DNA of 64,000 nucleotides from contig NC_033626.1 of assembly GCF_001540865.1 (NCBI RefSeq), positions 496,001 through 560,000 on the forward strand. Reading direction: 5' to 3'. Both the position numbers and the translations under genes were made by a program. The notes under the pieces are model-generated. The model searched no databases. It was not told the DNA's origin and saw only the letters and a program-made list of their open reading frames with translations. The stretch is from Ananas comosus. Its lineage: Eukaryota > Streptophyta > Magnoliopsida > Poales > Bromeliaceae. Shown here in pieces: positions 23,201 through 35,417 of the stretch (the stretch's first letter is position 1; the number at the start of each line of letters is the position of its first letter).

Positions 23201-23860
23201 GCTCGATATTTATATTCATCACCACATTCTTTTTCTCTTTTACAGCCGGAAAATGGAAAGAGCAATCTTTCTGAAAGCTTATCTTGGAGTTGCGGAGACG
23301 ACAGTGAGGTTAAAGAACAAAAAGCAGAAGAAAAAGAAAGCATTCCTAATTGTGGAGTTTCTGCACATGAGCTAGAGAGGAGATTGCATGAGCTACTAGA
23401 AACAAGGCAGCAAGAACGAATAAGAGAGCTCGAGTCAGCTTTGGCTTGTGCCGAAAATAATCTCCGTGAGAAAGAAAGAGAAATATACTGGTGGAGGGAC
23501 ACTGCGAGGCTGGTCTCACAACACAAGGATGAAGCACTTTTAAGGTTGGCATTTCTTGTTTGTTTGGCACGCTTGGTACCTCTGCACAAGTATTATCTAT
23601 TAAATTCCTCTACAACTTGTTGTAGCATTAGTAGAAGCTTCAAATTGGAACTTCTGCTTTTGGGCCTAAACAATCAGTTTCATAAAGCTTTTGCTTTTTG
23701 GAATAGAGAAGCAGATGAAGATGCCAGGCCAACCAAGCGCTTGTATTACTATACTTGGCTCTTGCATTCAGCCATTCACAACAAGTTAACTTGCTTCATT
23801 TTGATCGAAACCATGAATTAGGTAATGCTCAGGAAGGAGCTTACTATCTCAAAATGCTAG
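20274..23860 (+). CDS. POLAR-like coiled-coil protein
   Basis: Related to Arabidopsis POLAR and POLAR-like proteins, which form polarised cortical scaffolds before asymmetric cell divisions such as those of the stomatal lineage (family knowledge). Four exons join in frame to 404 aa: 20274-20706, 21167-21621, 23246-23544, 23833-23860. The first 145 residues are low-complexity (Ser/Pro, poly-Gly, acidic run). A conserved segment follows: DVCLTLGIGVSLVFLLTKSA, a short hydrophobic stretch, then a helix rich in Glu/Leu/Lys (ELNKITELRRQIEMLL). After an acidic, variable middle (MDQIEAELEVELELLQ) comes a C-terminal coiled coil (ELERRLHELLETRQQERIRE, then REKEREIYWWRDTARLVSQH). Exon 4 gives only the last nine residues (KELTISKC and stop, after a split Arg codon). 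Skipping the exon-3 donor would extend the frame to 23821 with unlikely sequence. The family assignment rests on motif memory. Confidence 0.75.
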
Positions 23861-25960
23861 AAAGAAAAATCAGCTTGAAGCATTAGAAGTTATCAATACC
23901 AACTCAATTTCCATGGCTCATGGGAGGATTATCTTGGGCGTAAGATCAAAAGGCAAAACAAGTAACTGGCGAAGGTAAATATGCAATGCATTTCTACTGT
24001 GTAGCGAAATCCTTTTGTTTAGTTTTGTTTATTGGGGAGGGTAAGATTCCATGAGGTCTATGCAAAGTAAGCAGTACCATTTGGCATTCTAGTGTTCTTT
24101 TTCCTGTTTAATTATAAAGTAATCTTTGTTGATTTGGTGCATTGTCTCATGCTTCCTCATTGAAAATCTAGCATTGAACAACGTTAGTCGCCGTTATTAA
24201 GCTTGGCTAGTTTTCCATACTCTATGTGTTGATATTAATGTAAAAGCTGTTAGGACTTTCTGAATATCTCTACTGCCCCACTACTGTAGAAGCTCTTGGC
24301 ATGCCATTCTTCACAAAGATATATGAGAAGTTTAAACTATATGCATATGAAAGGAGGTGTTTGTTCCACACCAAAGTGGAAAAAGATGTTTGAGTTATTG
24401 ACGAATGTCATAGAATGATATAATCTTCTAGTTTCTGCTAGCTAGATCTTAGCTTTTGTGGAAGTGCTGTTTAAATAAAACCGCTAGAAGAAATCGTAAG
24501 AGTTCTTTTATTAGATCTATAATAGCTTTCTGATTGAATTCAAAGTCTCATTTTCATCTGTTTGTCGCAGCTAGAAGTTTTAGACTTCTTATAGTACTAG
24601 AAATTTGAGAGGCACAGATCATGCAATGAGTCTTTTATTACCTTATCTATGTATTGAAAATTGAAAGGCACAAATCATGCTGTTTTCGAAGAAAATTCTT
24701 TGAATTGTAATAATGTTGCTAGTTGACTTGTCCCTTACTAAATACTGGTCCCATAAATGTGGAAGTCCTAGTGCATGTGACATTAATGTAATGATAAGCC
24801 TAATTGAAGTCAAAATAGGAACTTTTTTCTTTTTAACTCTAAGAAATGTAAGTTAAAAACCTCTAGGTATTTAAAAGAAGGGTAAATGACAAGTATGGTC
24901 CTCAAACTATGAGAGGCGGGTGACGCTTTGGTCCTTAAACTTTGATTATCGTAATTTCTAGCTTGAATTTTTAAAATTATTGTAATTTGGTCCCACAACC
25001 CAATTTAGTTGACTAAATATTAACTCATTGTTGATGCAAAATGATAATTGTAGAGTATGCATGCCCATTTGAAACTAAAAATTGGGCTCTATTCACTCTC
25101 ACATTGCACATCAAACTCATCAACTACACACTTGTGCTACATTTTATGGTGCCATATTATATAATTGTTTTCCTAATTGGTTGTAGATGATCTAAAGAGA
25201 TCCTAGTTGGGTGCTAACATTGATTGGTACATTTAGAGAGTAACGCATATAATTTTGTTTTATCTTCCATGGAAAAAGAATCTTTTGGTAGAGCTAATCC
25301 TCGGGCAATCGATCTCTTCTTTTTAAACCCAAAAAAGTGGGTCTCGCAATAAGTGAACTACTTTAGGCCTTTTCTACTGTTAGAGGCTCATTATTCGTTA
25401 CTTTTGGATTAACCAATCCACCACTTGAATAATAGATAAAAAAATGTTGAAATTTTTTTAAAATGTGGTTTCATAAAATTTATTTTATTTACTGCTGATT
25501 ATATTTAATAGTATTGATCGCCGATTCGGATACCCAGAAACAACAATAGCTTGATATTTTTTTAGAAGCATTGTAGCGGACTCCCTTTATATAATTTTAC
25601 ATATTTTTAAGGGTGTATCAGCAAAAACGAACTTCTTTCTTTTTAACTATTTATGCCATACTTTATTTGTCCCAAACAGGTTGGTAGAGAAGAATAAAAA
25701 TAAAAATAAAAATTATTATTTATTATTTATTATTATTTATTATTTTTGTTATTTTTAACACATTTGATGTGGAATAAGGAATCCTCTATTGCAAAAACGT
25801 GCAACCATTAATGACACAAGATCCAACAGTTTCACATGCTCCACAACCCCCCCACCAAATGTTGGGGACATTTTGTGGTCCCCATTAATTGGGCCCCACC
25901 ATTCTCGTACTGCTCAATCACAAACAAGGAGCCATGTTTTATTTGTTTAGGTTAAAAATA
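23861..25960. other. Intergenic downstream of the POLAR-like gene
   Basis: The first few hundred bases are probably its 3'UTR. Around 24886-25000 the sequence (GGTAAATGACAAGTATGGTC, then CCTCAAACTATGAGAG) resembles one end of a MITE, but no partner end was found. TA-rich runs near 25700 (TTATTATTTATTATT) follow. No gene is visible. Confidence 0.45.
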
Positions 25961-26315
25961 GGGGAAACTTCAAATACCATCCCTATGATTTCACGTTTTC
26001 TCATTTCAGTATTCTGTGATTTAAAATGTATCAATTTAGTGCCATGTGGTTTCATTTTTATCTTTTTATTATCGATTCCACTAATTTTTGCATTAAATCA
26101 GTGACAAAGTTAAAAATAAGGATACTAAAGTGAATATTCGATAAACCTAGGTGGGGTATCTGAAGTTTTTTATATATAATTTAACGATATATTAATGAAA
26201 AAGCTGACGAAAAAATAAAAATGAAATCACAGGACACTAACTTGATACACTTTAAACCACGGGGTACTAAAATGAAAAAGTGCAAAATCACATGGGTGGT
26301 ATTTGAAGTTTGCCC
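25961..26315. mobile_element. MULE-type MITE, family B, copy 3
   Basis: Starts GGGGAAACTTCAAATACCAT and ends GGTATTTGAAGTTTGCCC, with a perfect 9-bp flanking duplication TTAAAAATA (25952-25960 and 26316-26324). Interior wording matches the other family-B copies. Confidence 0.88.
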
Positions 26316-26749
26316 TTAAAAATATATTGAGCGTATCTGAACTATAGTCCATTTTGAATCAACTACCTAATATTCAAAATTTGGATTTTACTATCAAAAG
26401 CGTTTGTTTGAATTAGTTAATGGTACTTTTGACTTCAAAGTTTAAACTAATTATTAATTTTAATCGGTTTATAGTTGTGGGGAGTGTATAAAGCATACTA
26501 ACTATGTCTATAAAAATAAATAAAATATTCAAATTTTGACGTCAAATGCCGCTGGCTGACTTAAATCAAACAAATTTTAGATATTAAAATTAAAATTTTA
26601 AAAGATTGGATAGCAGACTCAGAATAGTACATAGTTTAGATGAGTTTGATATGATTTTATCATTTATTTAATTATTTATTTAATTATTTACTTTTGTTGT
26701 AAAAGATTCAGAGTTTGTCTCGATAATTGTTGAACTTTAAATAGACAAA

Positions 26750-26835
26750 CAGTTCCTGGCATAAATGGTAAAAGGCTTGATGGTTAGTATCCGAGATCTT
26801 TAATTTCATAGAGTAGTTGTTTAATATTTTTAGTC
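26750..26835 (+). mobile_element. tRNA-derived SINE, degenerate copy
   Basis: CAGTTCCTGGCATAAATGGT followed by AAGGCTTGATGGTTAGTATC aligns with the head of the SINE at 17064. The B box is eroded (ATCTTTAATTTCATAG). It runs into the tandem array that follows. Confidence 0.55.
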
Positions 26836-27320
26836 GAGTTCATCTCAAAAGAAAAATGAACCAAGGAGAAACATTTTTCAGTAAAAAAAACTTTAAACAG
26901 GTTCTTAACTTTAGACTTTGTTTGGTCTTATTAATATTTTTTAAAATATAAATTGTGTGCAAATAAATAGTAAAATATAAATTGTTTGGTTTTATATTTC
27001 TAGCTGAGTTCATCTCAAAAAAAAATAAAAATAAATGAAGTGGGTATATTTTTCACTAAAAAAAAACTTTAAATAGGTTCTTAAGTTTAGACTTTGTTAG
27101 GTCTTATTAATATTTTCTAAAATATAAATTGTATGCAACAAATGGTAAAATATAAATTGTTTGGTTTTATATTTCTATCTGAGTTCATCTCAGAAAAAAA
27201 ATTAATAAATAAATGAAAGGCGTATATTTTTCACTAAAAAAAAATTTAAATAGGTTCTTAAGTTTAGACTTTGTTAGGCCTTATTAATATTTTCTAAATT
27301 ATAAATTGTATGAAATAAAT
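26830..27320 (+). repeat. Tandem array, unit about 177 bp
   Basis: Roughly two and a half units. The marker GGTTCTTAA.TTTAGACTTTG starts at about 26900, 27076 and 27253, giving periods of 176 and 177 bp. Each unit also contains GAGTTCATCTCA, a poly-A run, CACTAAAAAA and ATAAATTGT.TG. The unit includes SINE-like wording (CAAATGGTAAAATA), so it probably arose from the SINE tail and its flank. Confidence 0.8.
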
Positions 27321-28182
27321 GGTAAAATACTTGCAGTCTATATTCGCGGAATTTATCAATAATAAAAAGTTAAAAAAAATTGAGTAATGCCATTTTTTTT
27401 CCACTTTTTTAGATTAAAAAAAAAAAAAAAACTCTCTTTGGTCAACAGCCGGATTGCATTGTAAAATAACCAAAATAGTAAAACCAAAAAAAAGTAGATA
27501 TTTTAATATATCCAATTACATAAAAATTTTATTTATGAAAAAAAATAATTGTGCCAAACAAGGTTTAGATTTTATTTTTGATTTTTTGGCTCCAAAATAA
27601 TGTGTTTACAAGAAGCTTTTTGAAGATAATGTGAATCTAAGAATTAACCAACTATCTTAAAAGTACGGACCGATAAGAAGAACGCATCTATCGTACTTAC
27701 GAGTTTAACTACAACACTTATGGACTTCGATCTTAACTCAATCTATCTCGACGTTAGATTTATTGTCAAGTCTCTTACTATTAGGTCTATTGTGGACTGC
27801 AGGACCACTCGACTTATTAGAATCATTCAACTCAGCTTATTACTTTATGGGTCTATTTTTACGAAACAGAAAATTAGACTTATTTTAACCAATATTAATT
27901 AGCCGACAGATAATCAAAGGATTTTTATTCAGCTAATGCTTTCAATTATAAAATTATGATGGTTTTATAAGATTATCACACATCTAGATTAGTTTAACTA
28001 ATCTACATGAATTATTGATCAAGGTTGACAATTAATTACTTAAGAACTTAAAAGAGATTTGCATCATGATTCTCCCTTTATTACTTTTTCTTCTTTTTTT
28101 TTTTTTGCTTTAGTTTTTGTGGGCCCCAACACAAAGTTAAAATTGTTCCTTTACAAAGTATTGGAGTATATAACCAAGTAGT

Positions 28183-28230
<48 letters not shown>

Positions 28231-28796
28231 CAAAAAAGAAGAGCTACCCTTGCTCACTAAACTATCCATATAATGACAAAAAAGCTCCTATTTTCTTTTT
28301 CTCTTTCTTTTTTTTTTTATTCTGTTTTTAGCATTAAAGTTTCCTATGGAGAAAAATTACTCCTCTTTAATAAATGTAAGAAACTGTACTTTCACAAAAT
28401 ATATATAAAAATTCAGATTTTATAGGTGTCTGAAATTTATGAGAGAAATTTTTAAACAGATCAGATTCATTACATCTGATAAAATTCTAAAATTACTCTA
28501 CATTTAAATCTCTTAGCAACTGAATGAAGATCACATAAGCCAAAAAAATATATATATAGTTGTATTGAGCTCATGAAGATAACTAACAAAACAAAACTAC
28601 CACATGATTTCCATTAATTGCAACATGTCTTGTATATAACTAATATTAATGATAATAATAATAATAATAATTAGGGCAACAAAGAGATTGAACATGAGTA
28701 GTTAATGCAATTCATTAGTACTTAAAACTCACCACTCCTCCCCCATTTCCCTCAACTTTTGAATTCTTTAATAAGGTTTTTTTTTAAAAAAAATTG
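27321..28796. other. Intergenic with a (CA)n microsatellite
   Basis: A pure CA run spans about 28185-28229, and poly-T runs lie nearby (28092-28108, 28309-28318). A TAA run is near 28650-28672. No gene is visible; open frames across the CA run are artefacts of the repeat. Confidence 0.6.
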
Positions 28797-29256
28797 AATG
28801 GAGATCCCCTCAACTATAGCCTCTTTTAACTTCTATTTTTCCATTAAAATAATTCCAGTTAGTTAAGTCCATAATTGTATTGAGTTTAATGACTCTATTA
28901 GTTATTAATTAGCTGTTAATTGTGCTAGTTTTATTTACTTAAAGAGTGATTAAAAATTTTACATTTCTCAAGTTAAATAATTAAAATTTAGGGGCGTCAA
29001 AACAAAAACTAAACAAAAGTTTAGGAGTTCATTTCTAATTTTTTTTAATTTAATCTATTCTACTAATTGGTTAAGTCAAAAAAAATATTAAATTTAATGA
29101 TTTGGTTAATTATTAGCTGATAATTCTATAATTTTATTTGCGATTATTACAAATACTGAATTTGATGAATTCATCTATAAATCTGGTAAAGTTTTTACTT
29201 TGAGGGGGACATTTTGAAATGTCATATAGTTCAGGGTTCCCCACACATTTTTACCA
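28797..29256. mobile_element. MITE, family A, longer copy
   Basis: The left end reads GGAGATCCCCTCAACTATAG. The right end reads ATAGTTCAGGGTTCCCCACA followed by CATTTTTACCATG, the inverse of the CATGGTAAAAATG end seen at 14236. It may be a composite of two partial copies, since GGGCGTCAAAACAAA and a second AT-rich half occur in the middle. Confidence 0.5.
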
Positions 29257-29946
29257 TGCTTTGATTAAACATTTCACTCTTTATGTTTATCCCATTGAAG
29301 TATAAACCCTATCACAAGAATCCTCTTTATCTTTTGACTAATAAATATTAAAATATTAGTTTAAGCAATTTGCATGATTCCAATATGTGAAGGTTTTCTA
29401 GTAATAATAGTAGAAGTAGCCATTCTTTTTTTTTCTTAGTAAAATTATTTTTTAAAAAATAATTCATCAACATGTCGATATAAAATCTAACAAACAAAAT
29501 TACTATATTGTATATACTTTGGAAAAAAAATAAAAAAAACAGCCTTTTTTTTCAAAACTCAAAACTACAAAAAATACTTTTTGGAATATTTTTCAGAAAA
29601 CCAAACACCCGCGCTGTGTCCTCTTCTTTATTTAAAGCTATCCAAATCTTTTTTTCTTTTTCTTTTTTTTTGAGAGAGAAATATCCAAATCTCTTATAAA
29701 GATTATACTCGCTATCGTGTCAATAAATTAAAGCTTCTTCTAAGTAGATAAGAAAAGGATTTAATGAAGCTGTAAAAAAGGATTGGATCTTTTTCCCAAC
29801 ACAAATGAGATTTGGATCCTATACTTTCAAAAAAATATATATATATTAATAAAAATTGTGAGGAATAAATGGACATGGAATCATGTGCATTCACCACACT
29901 TGAAAAGAATTGTGGTGGAGGATTTGCTTGGTAATTAATAGATAGG

Positions 29947-30460
29947 GATAATTGTCTATATACCCCTCAAAACTTTAAAAATATCTAATTTAATCTTCTT
30001 TTTTTTTGTTTCCAATATACCATTCGTATGTTCCTCCGTTATTCAAAAATACTCCCGCAGTTACCATCCGTTAAGTTATCTCGGATTGAACGTGAGTTAA
30101 ATGTGTATCAAAGTTTAAAAAATTAAAATATATTTTTGTCCTTAAGTTAAGAGCAAATAAGAAAAGTTGTTGATAGTAAAAGGTATATTTGAAAAGAACA
30201 AAAATCAAAATATTTTTTTTACCCCTAACTTAAGGGTAAATAAAAAAAATTGGTGATGATAAAATGGTATATTTAAAAGGGCAAAATAGTAATTTTATAG
30301 AGATAATGGCTATTGCTAACAGTTCACTAACAAAACTTAACTCAGGGGTATATTTAAAACAACTGAAACGTAAGAAGAGTATTTTTAATACTTATCTTCT
30401 AAGAGATGTAAATGAAAAAATCGAAAATTTTTCACAGGTATATAAACAATTACTCCTAAT
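29947..30460. mobile_element. TIR element of unknown family
   Basis: The left end ATAATTGTCTATATACCCCT is mirrored at the right by GGTATATAAACAATTACTCC. Interior phrases (GGTATATTTAAAAGG, TTAACTCAGGGGTATATTT) also occur in inverted form (ACTTAAGGGTAAATA). No coding region for a transposase and no sure target duplication. Confidence 0.5.
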
Positions 30461-30806
30461 AATGTGAATTTGGAAAAGATAGTAGGAACCAAGAAAAAGA
30501 ACATGTTAGTGGGTAATGAAAAATGCAATATAAACCAAATAATTCATGAGAAAAAGAAAAATTTATTACCCATATCCAATGCATTTGTAAATATCGATAT
30601 CATTTTATATTTCAGTCGTCCTCATCATTTAAAAATCAGAGTGAATTTAGAATTCGGATGTGTTTGGTTCCTTGTAAAATCATCCCGAATTAGAAGATCA
30701 TAGTTTTCAACAGTGTAGATAGTTGGTAGGAAGCAGTGCATATTAGTTGGATAGATAGATGCACAGATGTAAAGCACAATTTCTCCTAATATAGGGTCGC
30801 TTGAGT

Positions 30807-31032
30807 TGTCAGACCATTGACACTAATCATTAATCCTAAAAACTCAAGTTGTTAAAAATATACAAAGCGTACAAACACAATACCTAAAAGTCTTGATTGC
30901 GACTCAACCCAACCAACCTCACACCACTTCAAATATGACTCGGCTCAACCCGACTTTTCGCTATTTCGAACGTGATTCAGCCCAATCTAACCTCCCGTCA
31001 CATGACAAAATATTAGTCCTTTTAAACCAACA
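30807..31032 (-). mobile_element. Solo LTR, family L
   Basis: 226 bp that on the minus strand begin TGTTGGTTTAAAAGGAC and end CAATGGTCTGACA, matching the LTR of 15589-15986 throughout. Flanks TGAGT and TGAAT agree at 4 of 5 positions, as expected of an old target duplication. No interior remains. Confidence 0.85.
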
Positions 31033-32023
31033 TGAATCTCACTAACTTACAAAGATTTTGTTAAACATAAAATATACAACTAGATTTTTTTTTTTTTTAA
31101 GAGAATGCTTTTTGGATTTGCTTTCTCAAAAAAGCAAAGTTGCAAAAAAAAAGGAAAAGAAGAAGAAGAAGAAGAAGAAGAAGAAGAAACCTTGGACATG
31201 TAAGTATCTTGATATAATCCTGTGCGCAGAAATTTCTACGCACAGGAGCGAAGGGAATCTGAGCCTCTTCTTGGACTAGTTACAATGTACAATCATATAG
31301 CTAAATATACATGCATTAGTGAGCCATTAAAGAAACTTAATCCAAGGAGAGATTAATGATGCATTCCAATCAAACAAGTTGATTTGCATTACCTTGATAT
31401 TGGATGTTGACCAAATCATAGTACAAAGATTATCTCTTTTTTTTCATTATCCTTGACTTTGGGGTAAGTACATTCTCTTAACTTACCTCTTCTTTATGAT
31501 GTGGAATCATATTAGGTTCATGCACAATGGAGCTCTATAAAACATAGGCACTTTTTTTTTTTTTTTTTTTTTACTACTACAAGTATTGATTCTAGCTATA
31601 TCTTCAGTTATAAGAGAGAACCCAAGTTTAGGATTGGATTAAGAAAAGTTACTACTCGCTGACGAGTCACGAGGCATTCAACACATACGCAGCAGTCTAT
31701 TTACCATCTATTTTATTTTATATTTTATAAAAAAGTTAGAAAAAAAAAATTTTGATAACTGATTACTCTAAAAGCTTTACGACTATAAAGAATAATATTT
31801 TTTTTTTATATTTCATATTCAACATTAAATGGATGGATATAATTTATGGGCACGTAACTTTTTTTTTCATTGTTTTGTAAATATAATATTATATTTATTT
31901 ACAGAGTTGAGCTATTATATTAGTAAACTGGAGAAATTTAAGGGTTCAAAAGTTGAAAGTATATATTTTCAATAATTTGCATGATTACAAGATTGGGCAT
32001 TTGACCTTTTATTCTTTATGTAC
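31033..32023. other. Intergenic with simple repeats
   Basis: Poly-T runs near 31085-31100 and 31552-31572 and a GAA run near 31157-31189 are visible. No gene was recognised. Confidence 0.5.
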
Positions 32024-32276
32024 CGTTTGGTTCGAGTATAAGTAAGAACTAGCTATTACAGGAATAGGTACAAGTATGGGGATAAGAAAAATAGTGTTTG
32101 GATGAAAATTGGGTTGTTCCGGAGGATAAGAACAATTTTAGATAGTTTTATATAGAAAATGAAGATGTTGGTGGGGATAACCGAAAACTACTATTTTCGG
32201 CTAAAAAATTAGCGTTTGGATATAAAGAGGGATAAGGGCCTATTCCTATCCCTATCCCCTAACCAAACGCTACCAT
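32024..32276. mobile_element. Possible MITE (hAT-like ends)
   Basis: The left end TACCGTTTGGTTCGAGTATA and the right end CCCTAACCAAACGCTACCAT are imperfect inverted repeats around GTTTGGTT. The interior is AT-rich and has internal inverted phrases. No sure target duplication. Confidence 0.5.
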
Positions 32277-32310
32277 AATATAAGATTTTTTTTTTTTTTT
32301 TTTTTTTTTT

Positions 32311-32827
32311 GGGTTACTTTGCACCAATCCATTGTGATTCTAAATTAGGTGCTATTGGCTAATTAAGTAAAAAATTAGATTGTTTTTGGAACCCTGCAGT
32401 GCTTTTTGGATGAAGTAATTTTATATTTTAACTAAAAGTGGCATGACAAAGAATGCCATCAAAGNTGGTTAAGTTCCGTGCGGTATTATTTCTTAATATT
32501 ATATACGGCCGTAAACTTTAGGTTAGATTCAACTTTGATGGCATTCTTTGTCATGCCACTTTTAGTTAAAATATAAAATTACTTCATCCAAAAAGCACTG
32601 CAGGGTTACTTTGCACCAATCCATTGTGATTCTAAATTAGGTGCTATTGGCTAATTAAGTAAAAAATTAGATTGTTTTTGGAACCCTGCAGTGCTTTTTG
32701 GATGAAGTAATTTTATATTTTAACTAAAAGTGGCATGACAAAGAATGCCATCAAAGTTGAATCTAACCTAAAGTTTACGGCCGTATATATATAATATTAA
32801 GAAATAATACCGTACGTAACTTAACCA
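32311..32827. repeat. Direct plus inverted duplication around a single N
   Basis: Segment 32311-32464 is repeated at 32603-32756 with no difference that I can see. An N sits at 32465. The segment right after the N (32466-32605) is the reverse complement of about 32684-32827 with only small differences. The arrangement copy / N / inverted copy / copy looks like a failed gap closure rather than a biological element. Confidence 0.85.
32465..32465. other. Assembly gap (1 N)
   Basis: A single undetermined base at the junction of a direct and an inverted duplication. Confidence 0.95.
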
Positions 32828-35060
32828 TTATGCTCTAGCCCAAATGGCTAAGAATTTTGGAGGCATCTCTAAATTTCAAGATACTGCACAATATTATATC
32901 GTCACAGAAAATTACTATCAATAATTTCGAATGTCTTTGCATATCTCTCTCTATGATCTACTTCACCCCCCGGGTTAGGATTTGCAAAACGACATAACAC
33001 TTATTTCTTTATCTCAACCCTTGAGTTAGAGTCTCTGCTCTATCTCAACTCTCGGATAAGAACTCTTTTTTCTTATTTTATACATATGAATATGTCTTTT
33101 ATCTCCGCTAATACCCATTCTTTATGTTGTGGTATTGATCTATAATCTATCACAGCCCATGAGTTAGTATTTCTAATCTATTTTAGCCCTCGGATTATAG
33201 GCAGAAACTTCTTTATCGATTAGTTTGAGTAAAAATTATTATTTCACCACTATTTGTTTGAATGTTTTTCAAGTTAATTATATATTATAACATCTCCTCT
33301 TAATTTTTAGATTGAAAATAACTTTTAGTTACATTAAAATTTAGGTGACAAGTATTATTTCACCGCTATTTGTTTGATGATTTCTGAACACCACCGGTCG
33401 GAGTGAAGTATTGCAAAGCAATTAACGAAAAGTAGAAAAGTAGGTATTTACGACTTGAAATCACTTCACTTTTCTTCATTCTGCGACAAAAACTCACAAT
33501 TTCCCTAATTAAAAATAATTTACAGAATAAATCGTAAAAATAAAATGCAACTGGTACACCTACAAAGGACCGTTACACCCTCGAAATTTAAAAAATCTTT
33601 TGAGTTCGAGTTTTTAGCATTTAAAAAAAAATAATAAAAAGTGCAATAAAATTAGGAGCTGATTGATTCCTCCAAAAAGCATATATTTTTTTTTTCAGAC
33701 CAAAAACTTCATTGAAAATCTCTTTTTCAGTTTTTTTTAGTTCTAAAAAAACCTAGATTTTTTGGAAAGTTCCTTTTCAAATTTTATAAAAAAACTAATC
33801 CTGTAAACGAAAATATTAATTTGCTAGAAAGTTTGAAAATTATATTTTTTTAAAAGCTAGTTTTGCTTAAATTCAAACCGACGAAAAATTAGGAAAAAAA
33901 AATTTTATAAAGGAAATTTTTTTGGAAAATTTTTTTCCATGCTTTTCCAATGAACAAAATATAAGCCACAGTATTTGTGTACGTTCTGGAGTACCCGTAG
34001 CATAACTCTCGGATGCTCGCACGTGCGAGCAAACCTGAAGTCGCACGAATGTGTTTTGTTTCTCTGTTCTCAACTAAAACTCATTTGAATTTAATTATCT
34101 AATTTTTTTAAAAAAAATTAATTTTACTGTCTAATTTTTGCAACTTATTAGTAAAAACTTACCGTACTTATCTGACTATAAATCATTTTGATTTGACTGC
34201 TTAATCTTTTAAAATTTTAATTTTACTGTTTCATATTTTAATATATTTAATTTGAGACAGTTAACGGCACCTAAACTTCAAAAGTTTAGTTTACCATTTA
34301 TCTTTAGAGATTTAATTAATATATTTCATATAATTTTCACAACTATAAATTTTTTTTAAATAAGTAATTAGCTTAAATTCGTTGACTGGCTCAAATCAAA
34401 CAGGTTAAAAGTAGGACGGTAAAATCAAAATATTAAAAGTATCGATAGTCGATTCAAAATAGTTCATAATTAATTCAGGTATGTTTTATACGTTTTTACT
34501 TAATATATTCGATTAGAGCCAATTAGTGGCTCTTTAATTTTAAAATCTGAATGCTTTATTTATTTTTACTGGTTTAATTAGTATTTTTTATACAATTTAT
34601 ATAATTACAAATTTATTAAAATTAAATAATTATTTTAAATTTTATATTTAAATAGTTACTAATTATTTAAATTAAATAAATTACAAATTTACATGCTAAA
34701 ATTAAAACATAATAATAAAAGGCATGATGAATGAAATTAAAACATCTAACGGTTCGGATAAAATTTATATTTTTTTAAAAAAAAAAATCGGACGGATGTG
34801 ATGTTTCGGCTCTCTCTCTCACTCGTGGGCCCCACCCACTCTTTGTTCGAAAGCTACCCCTAAACCCCGTTCTTACTTAACACCCATTACTTAACACAGT
34901 AGTGAACTTATTTCCTAGACCTGGTTTACCACATCATCCATGCACCCCTCACCCTACCTCTAGCAATCACAATTGTCAATTAGAAAATACTACTCTTATA
35001 TGTACACCTATCATATTATTGCTAAACTCGGTCCACCACATAGCTCATGTACAAAAATTT
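32828..35060. other. Intergenic, no gene seen
   Basis: AT-rich DNA with repeated phrases such as AATTTGAGACAG and ATTAGTATATT, probably decayed transposons. No coding region is visible. Confidence 0.4.
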
Positions 35061-35417
35061 AGGATAAACTTTAAATACCATTTCTGTGGTTTCGCACTTT
35101 CTCATTTTAATACTCTGTGGTTTAAAGTGTATCAAGTTAGTATCATGTGTTTTCATTTTTATCTTATCGTCGGCATTTTTATTAATATTTCGTTAAATTA
35201 TATACAAAAAACTTCAGATACTTTACCTAAATTTATCGAATATTCACTTCAGTACCCTTTAGTTTTAACTTTGTCACTGATTTAATGAAAAAAATTAGTG
35301 GAATTGATAATAAAAAAATAAAAATGAAACCATATGCCACTAAATTGATATACTTTAAACCACAGGAAACTAAAGTGAGAAAGTGTGAAACCACATAAAT
35401 GGTATTTGAAATTTTTT
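35061..35417. mobile_element. MULE-type MITE, family B, copy 4
   Basis: The ends AGGATAAACTTTAAATACCA and GGTATTTGAAATTTTTT are diverged inverted repeats. The flanking 9-bp duplication CAAAAATTT is perfect (35052-35060 and 35418-35426). Interior wording (GTGGTTTCGCACTTTCTCA, TTTAAAGTGTATCAAGTTAG) is shared with the other copies. Confidence 0.85.

Noticed and set aside
23545..23821. Extension of POLAR-like exon 3 into the following sequence
   Set aside because: The sequence after the AAG|GTTGGC donor loses the charged coiled-coil character. Splicing to 23833 instead gives a short, in-frame KELTISKC end.
28081..28269. Open reading frame with a run of Val-Cys
   Set aside because: It is simply the (CA)n microsatellite read on the minus strand.
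29947..30460. Two short plus-strand frames (30264-30467 and 30464-30703) as overlapping small genes
   Set aside because: They lie in or next to a TIR element, are Lys/Asn-rich as expected of AT-rich non-coding DNA, and match no family I know.
31157..31189. CRISPR-like or coding repeat of GAA units
   Set aside because: A plain trinucleotide microsatellite without spacers.
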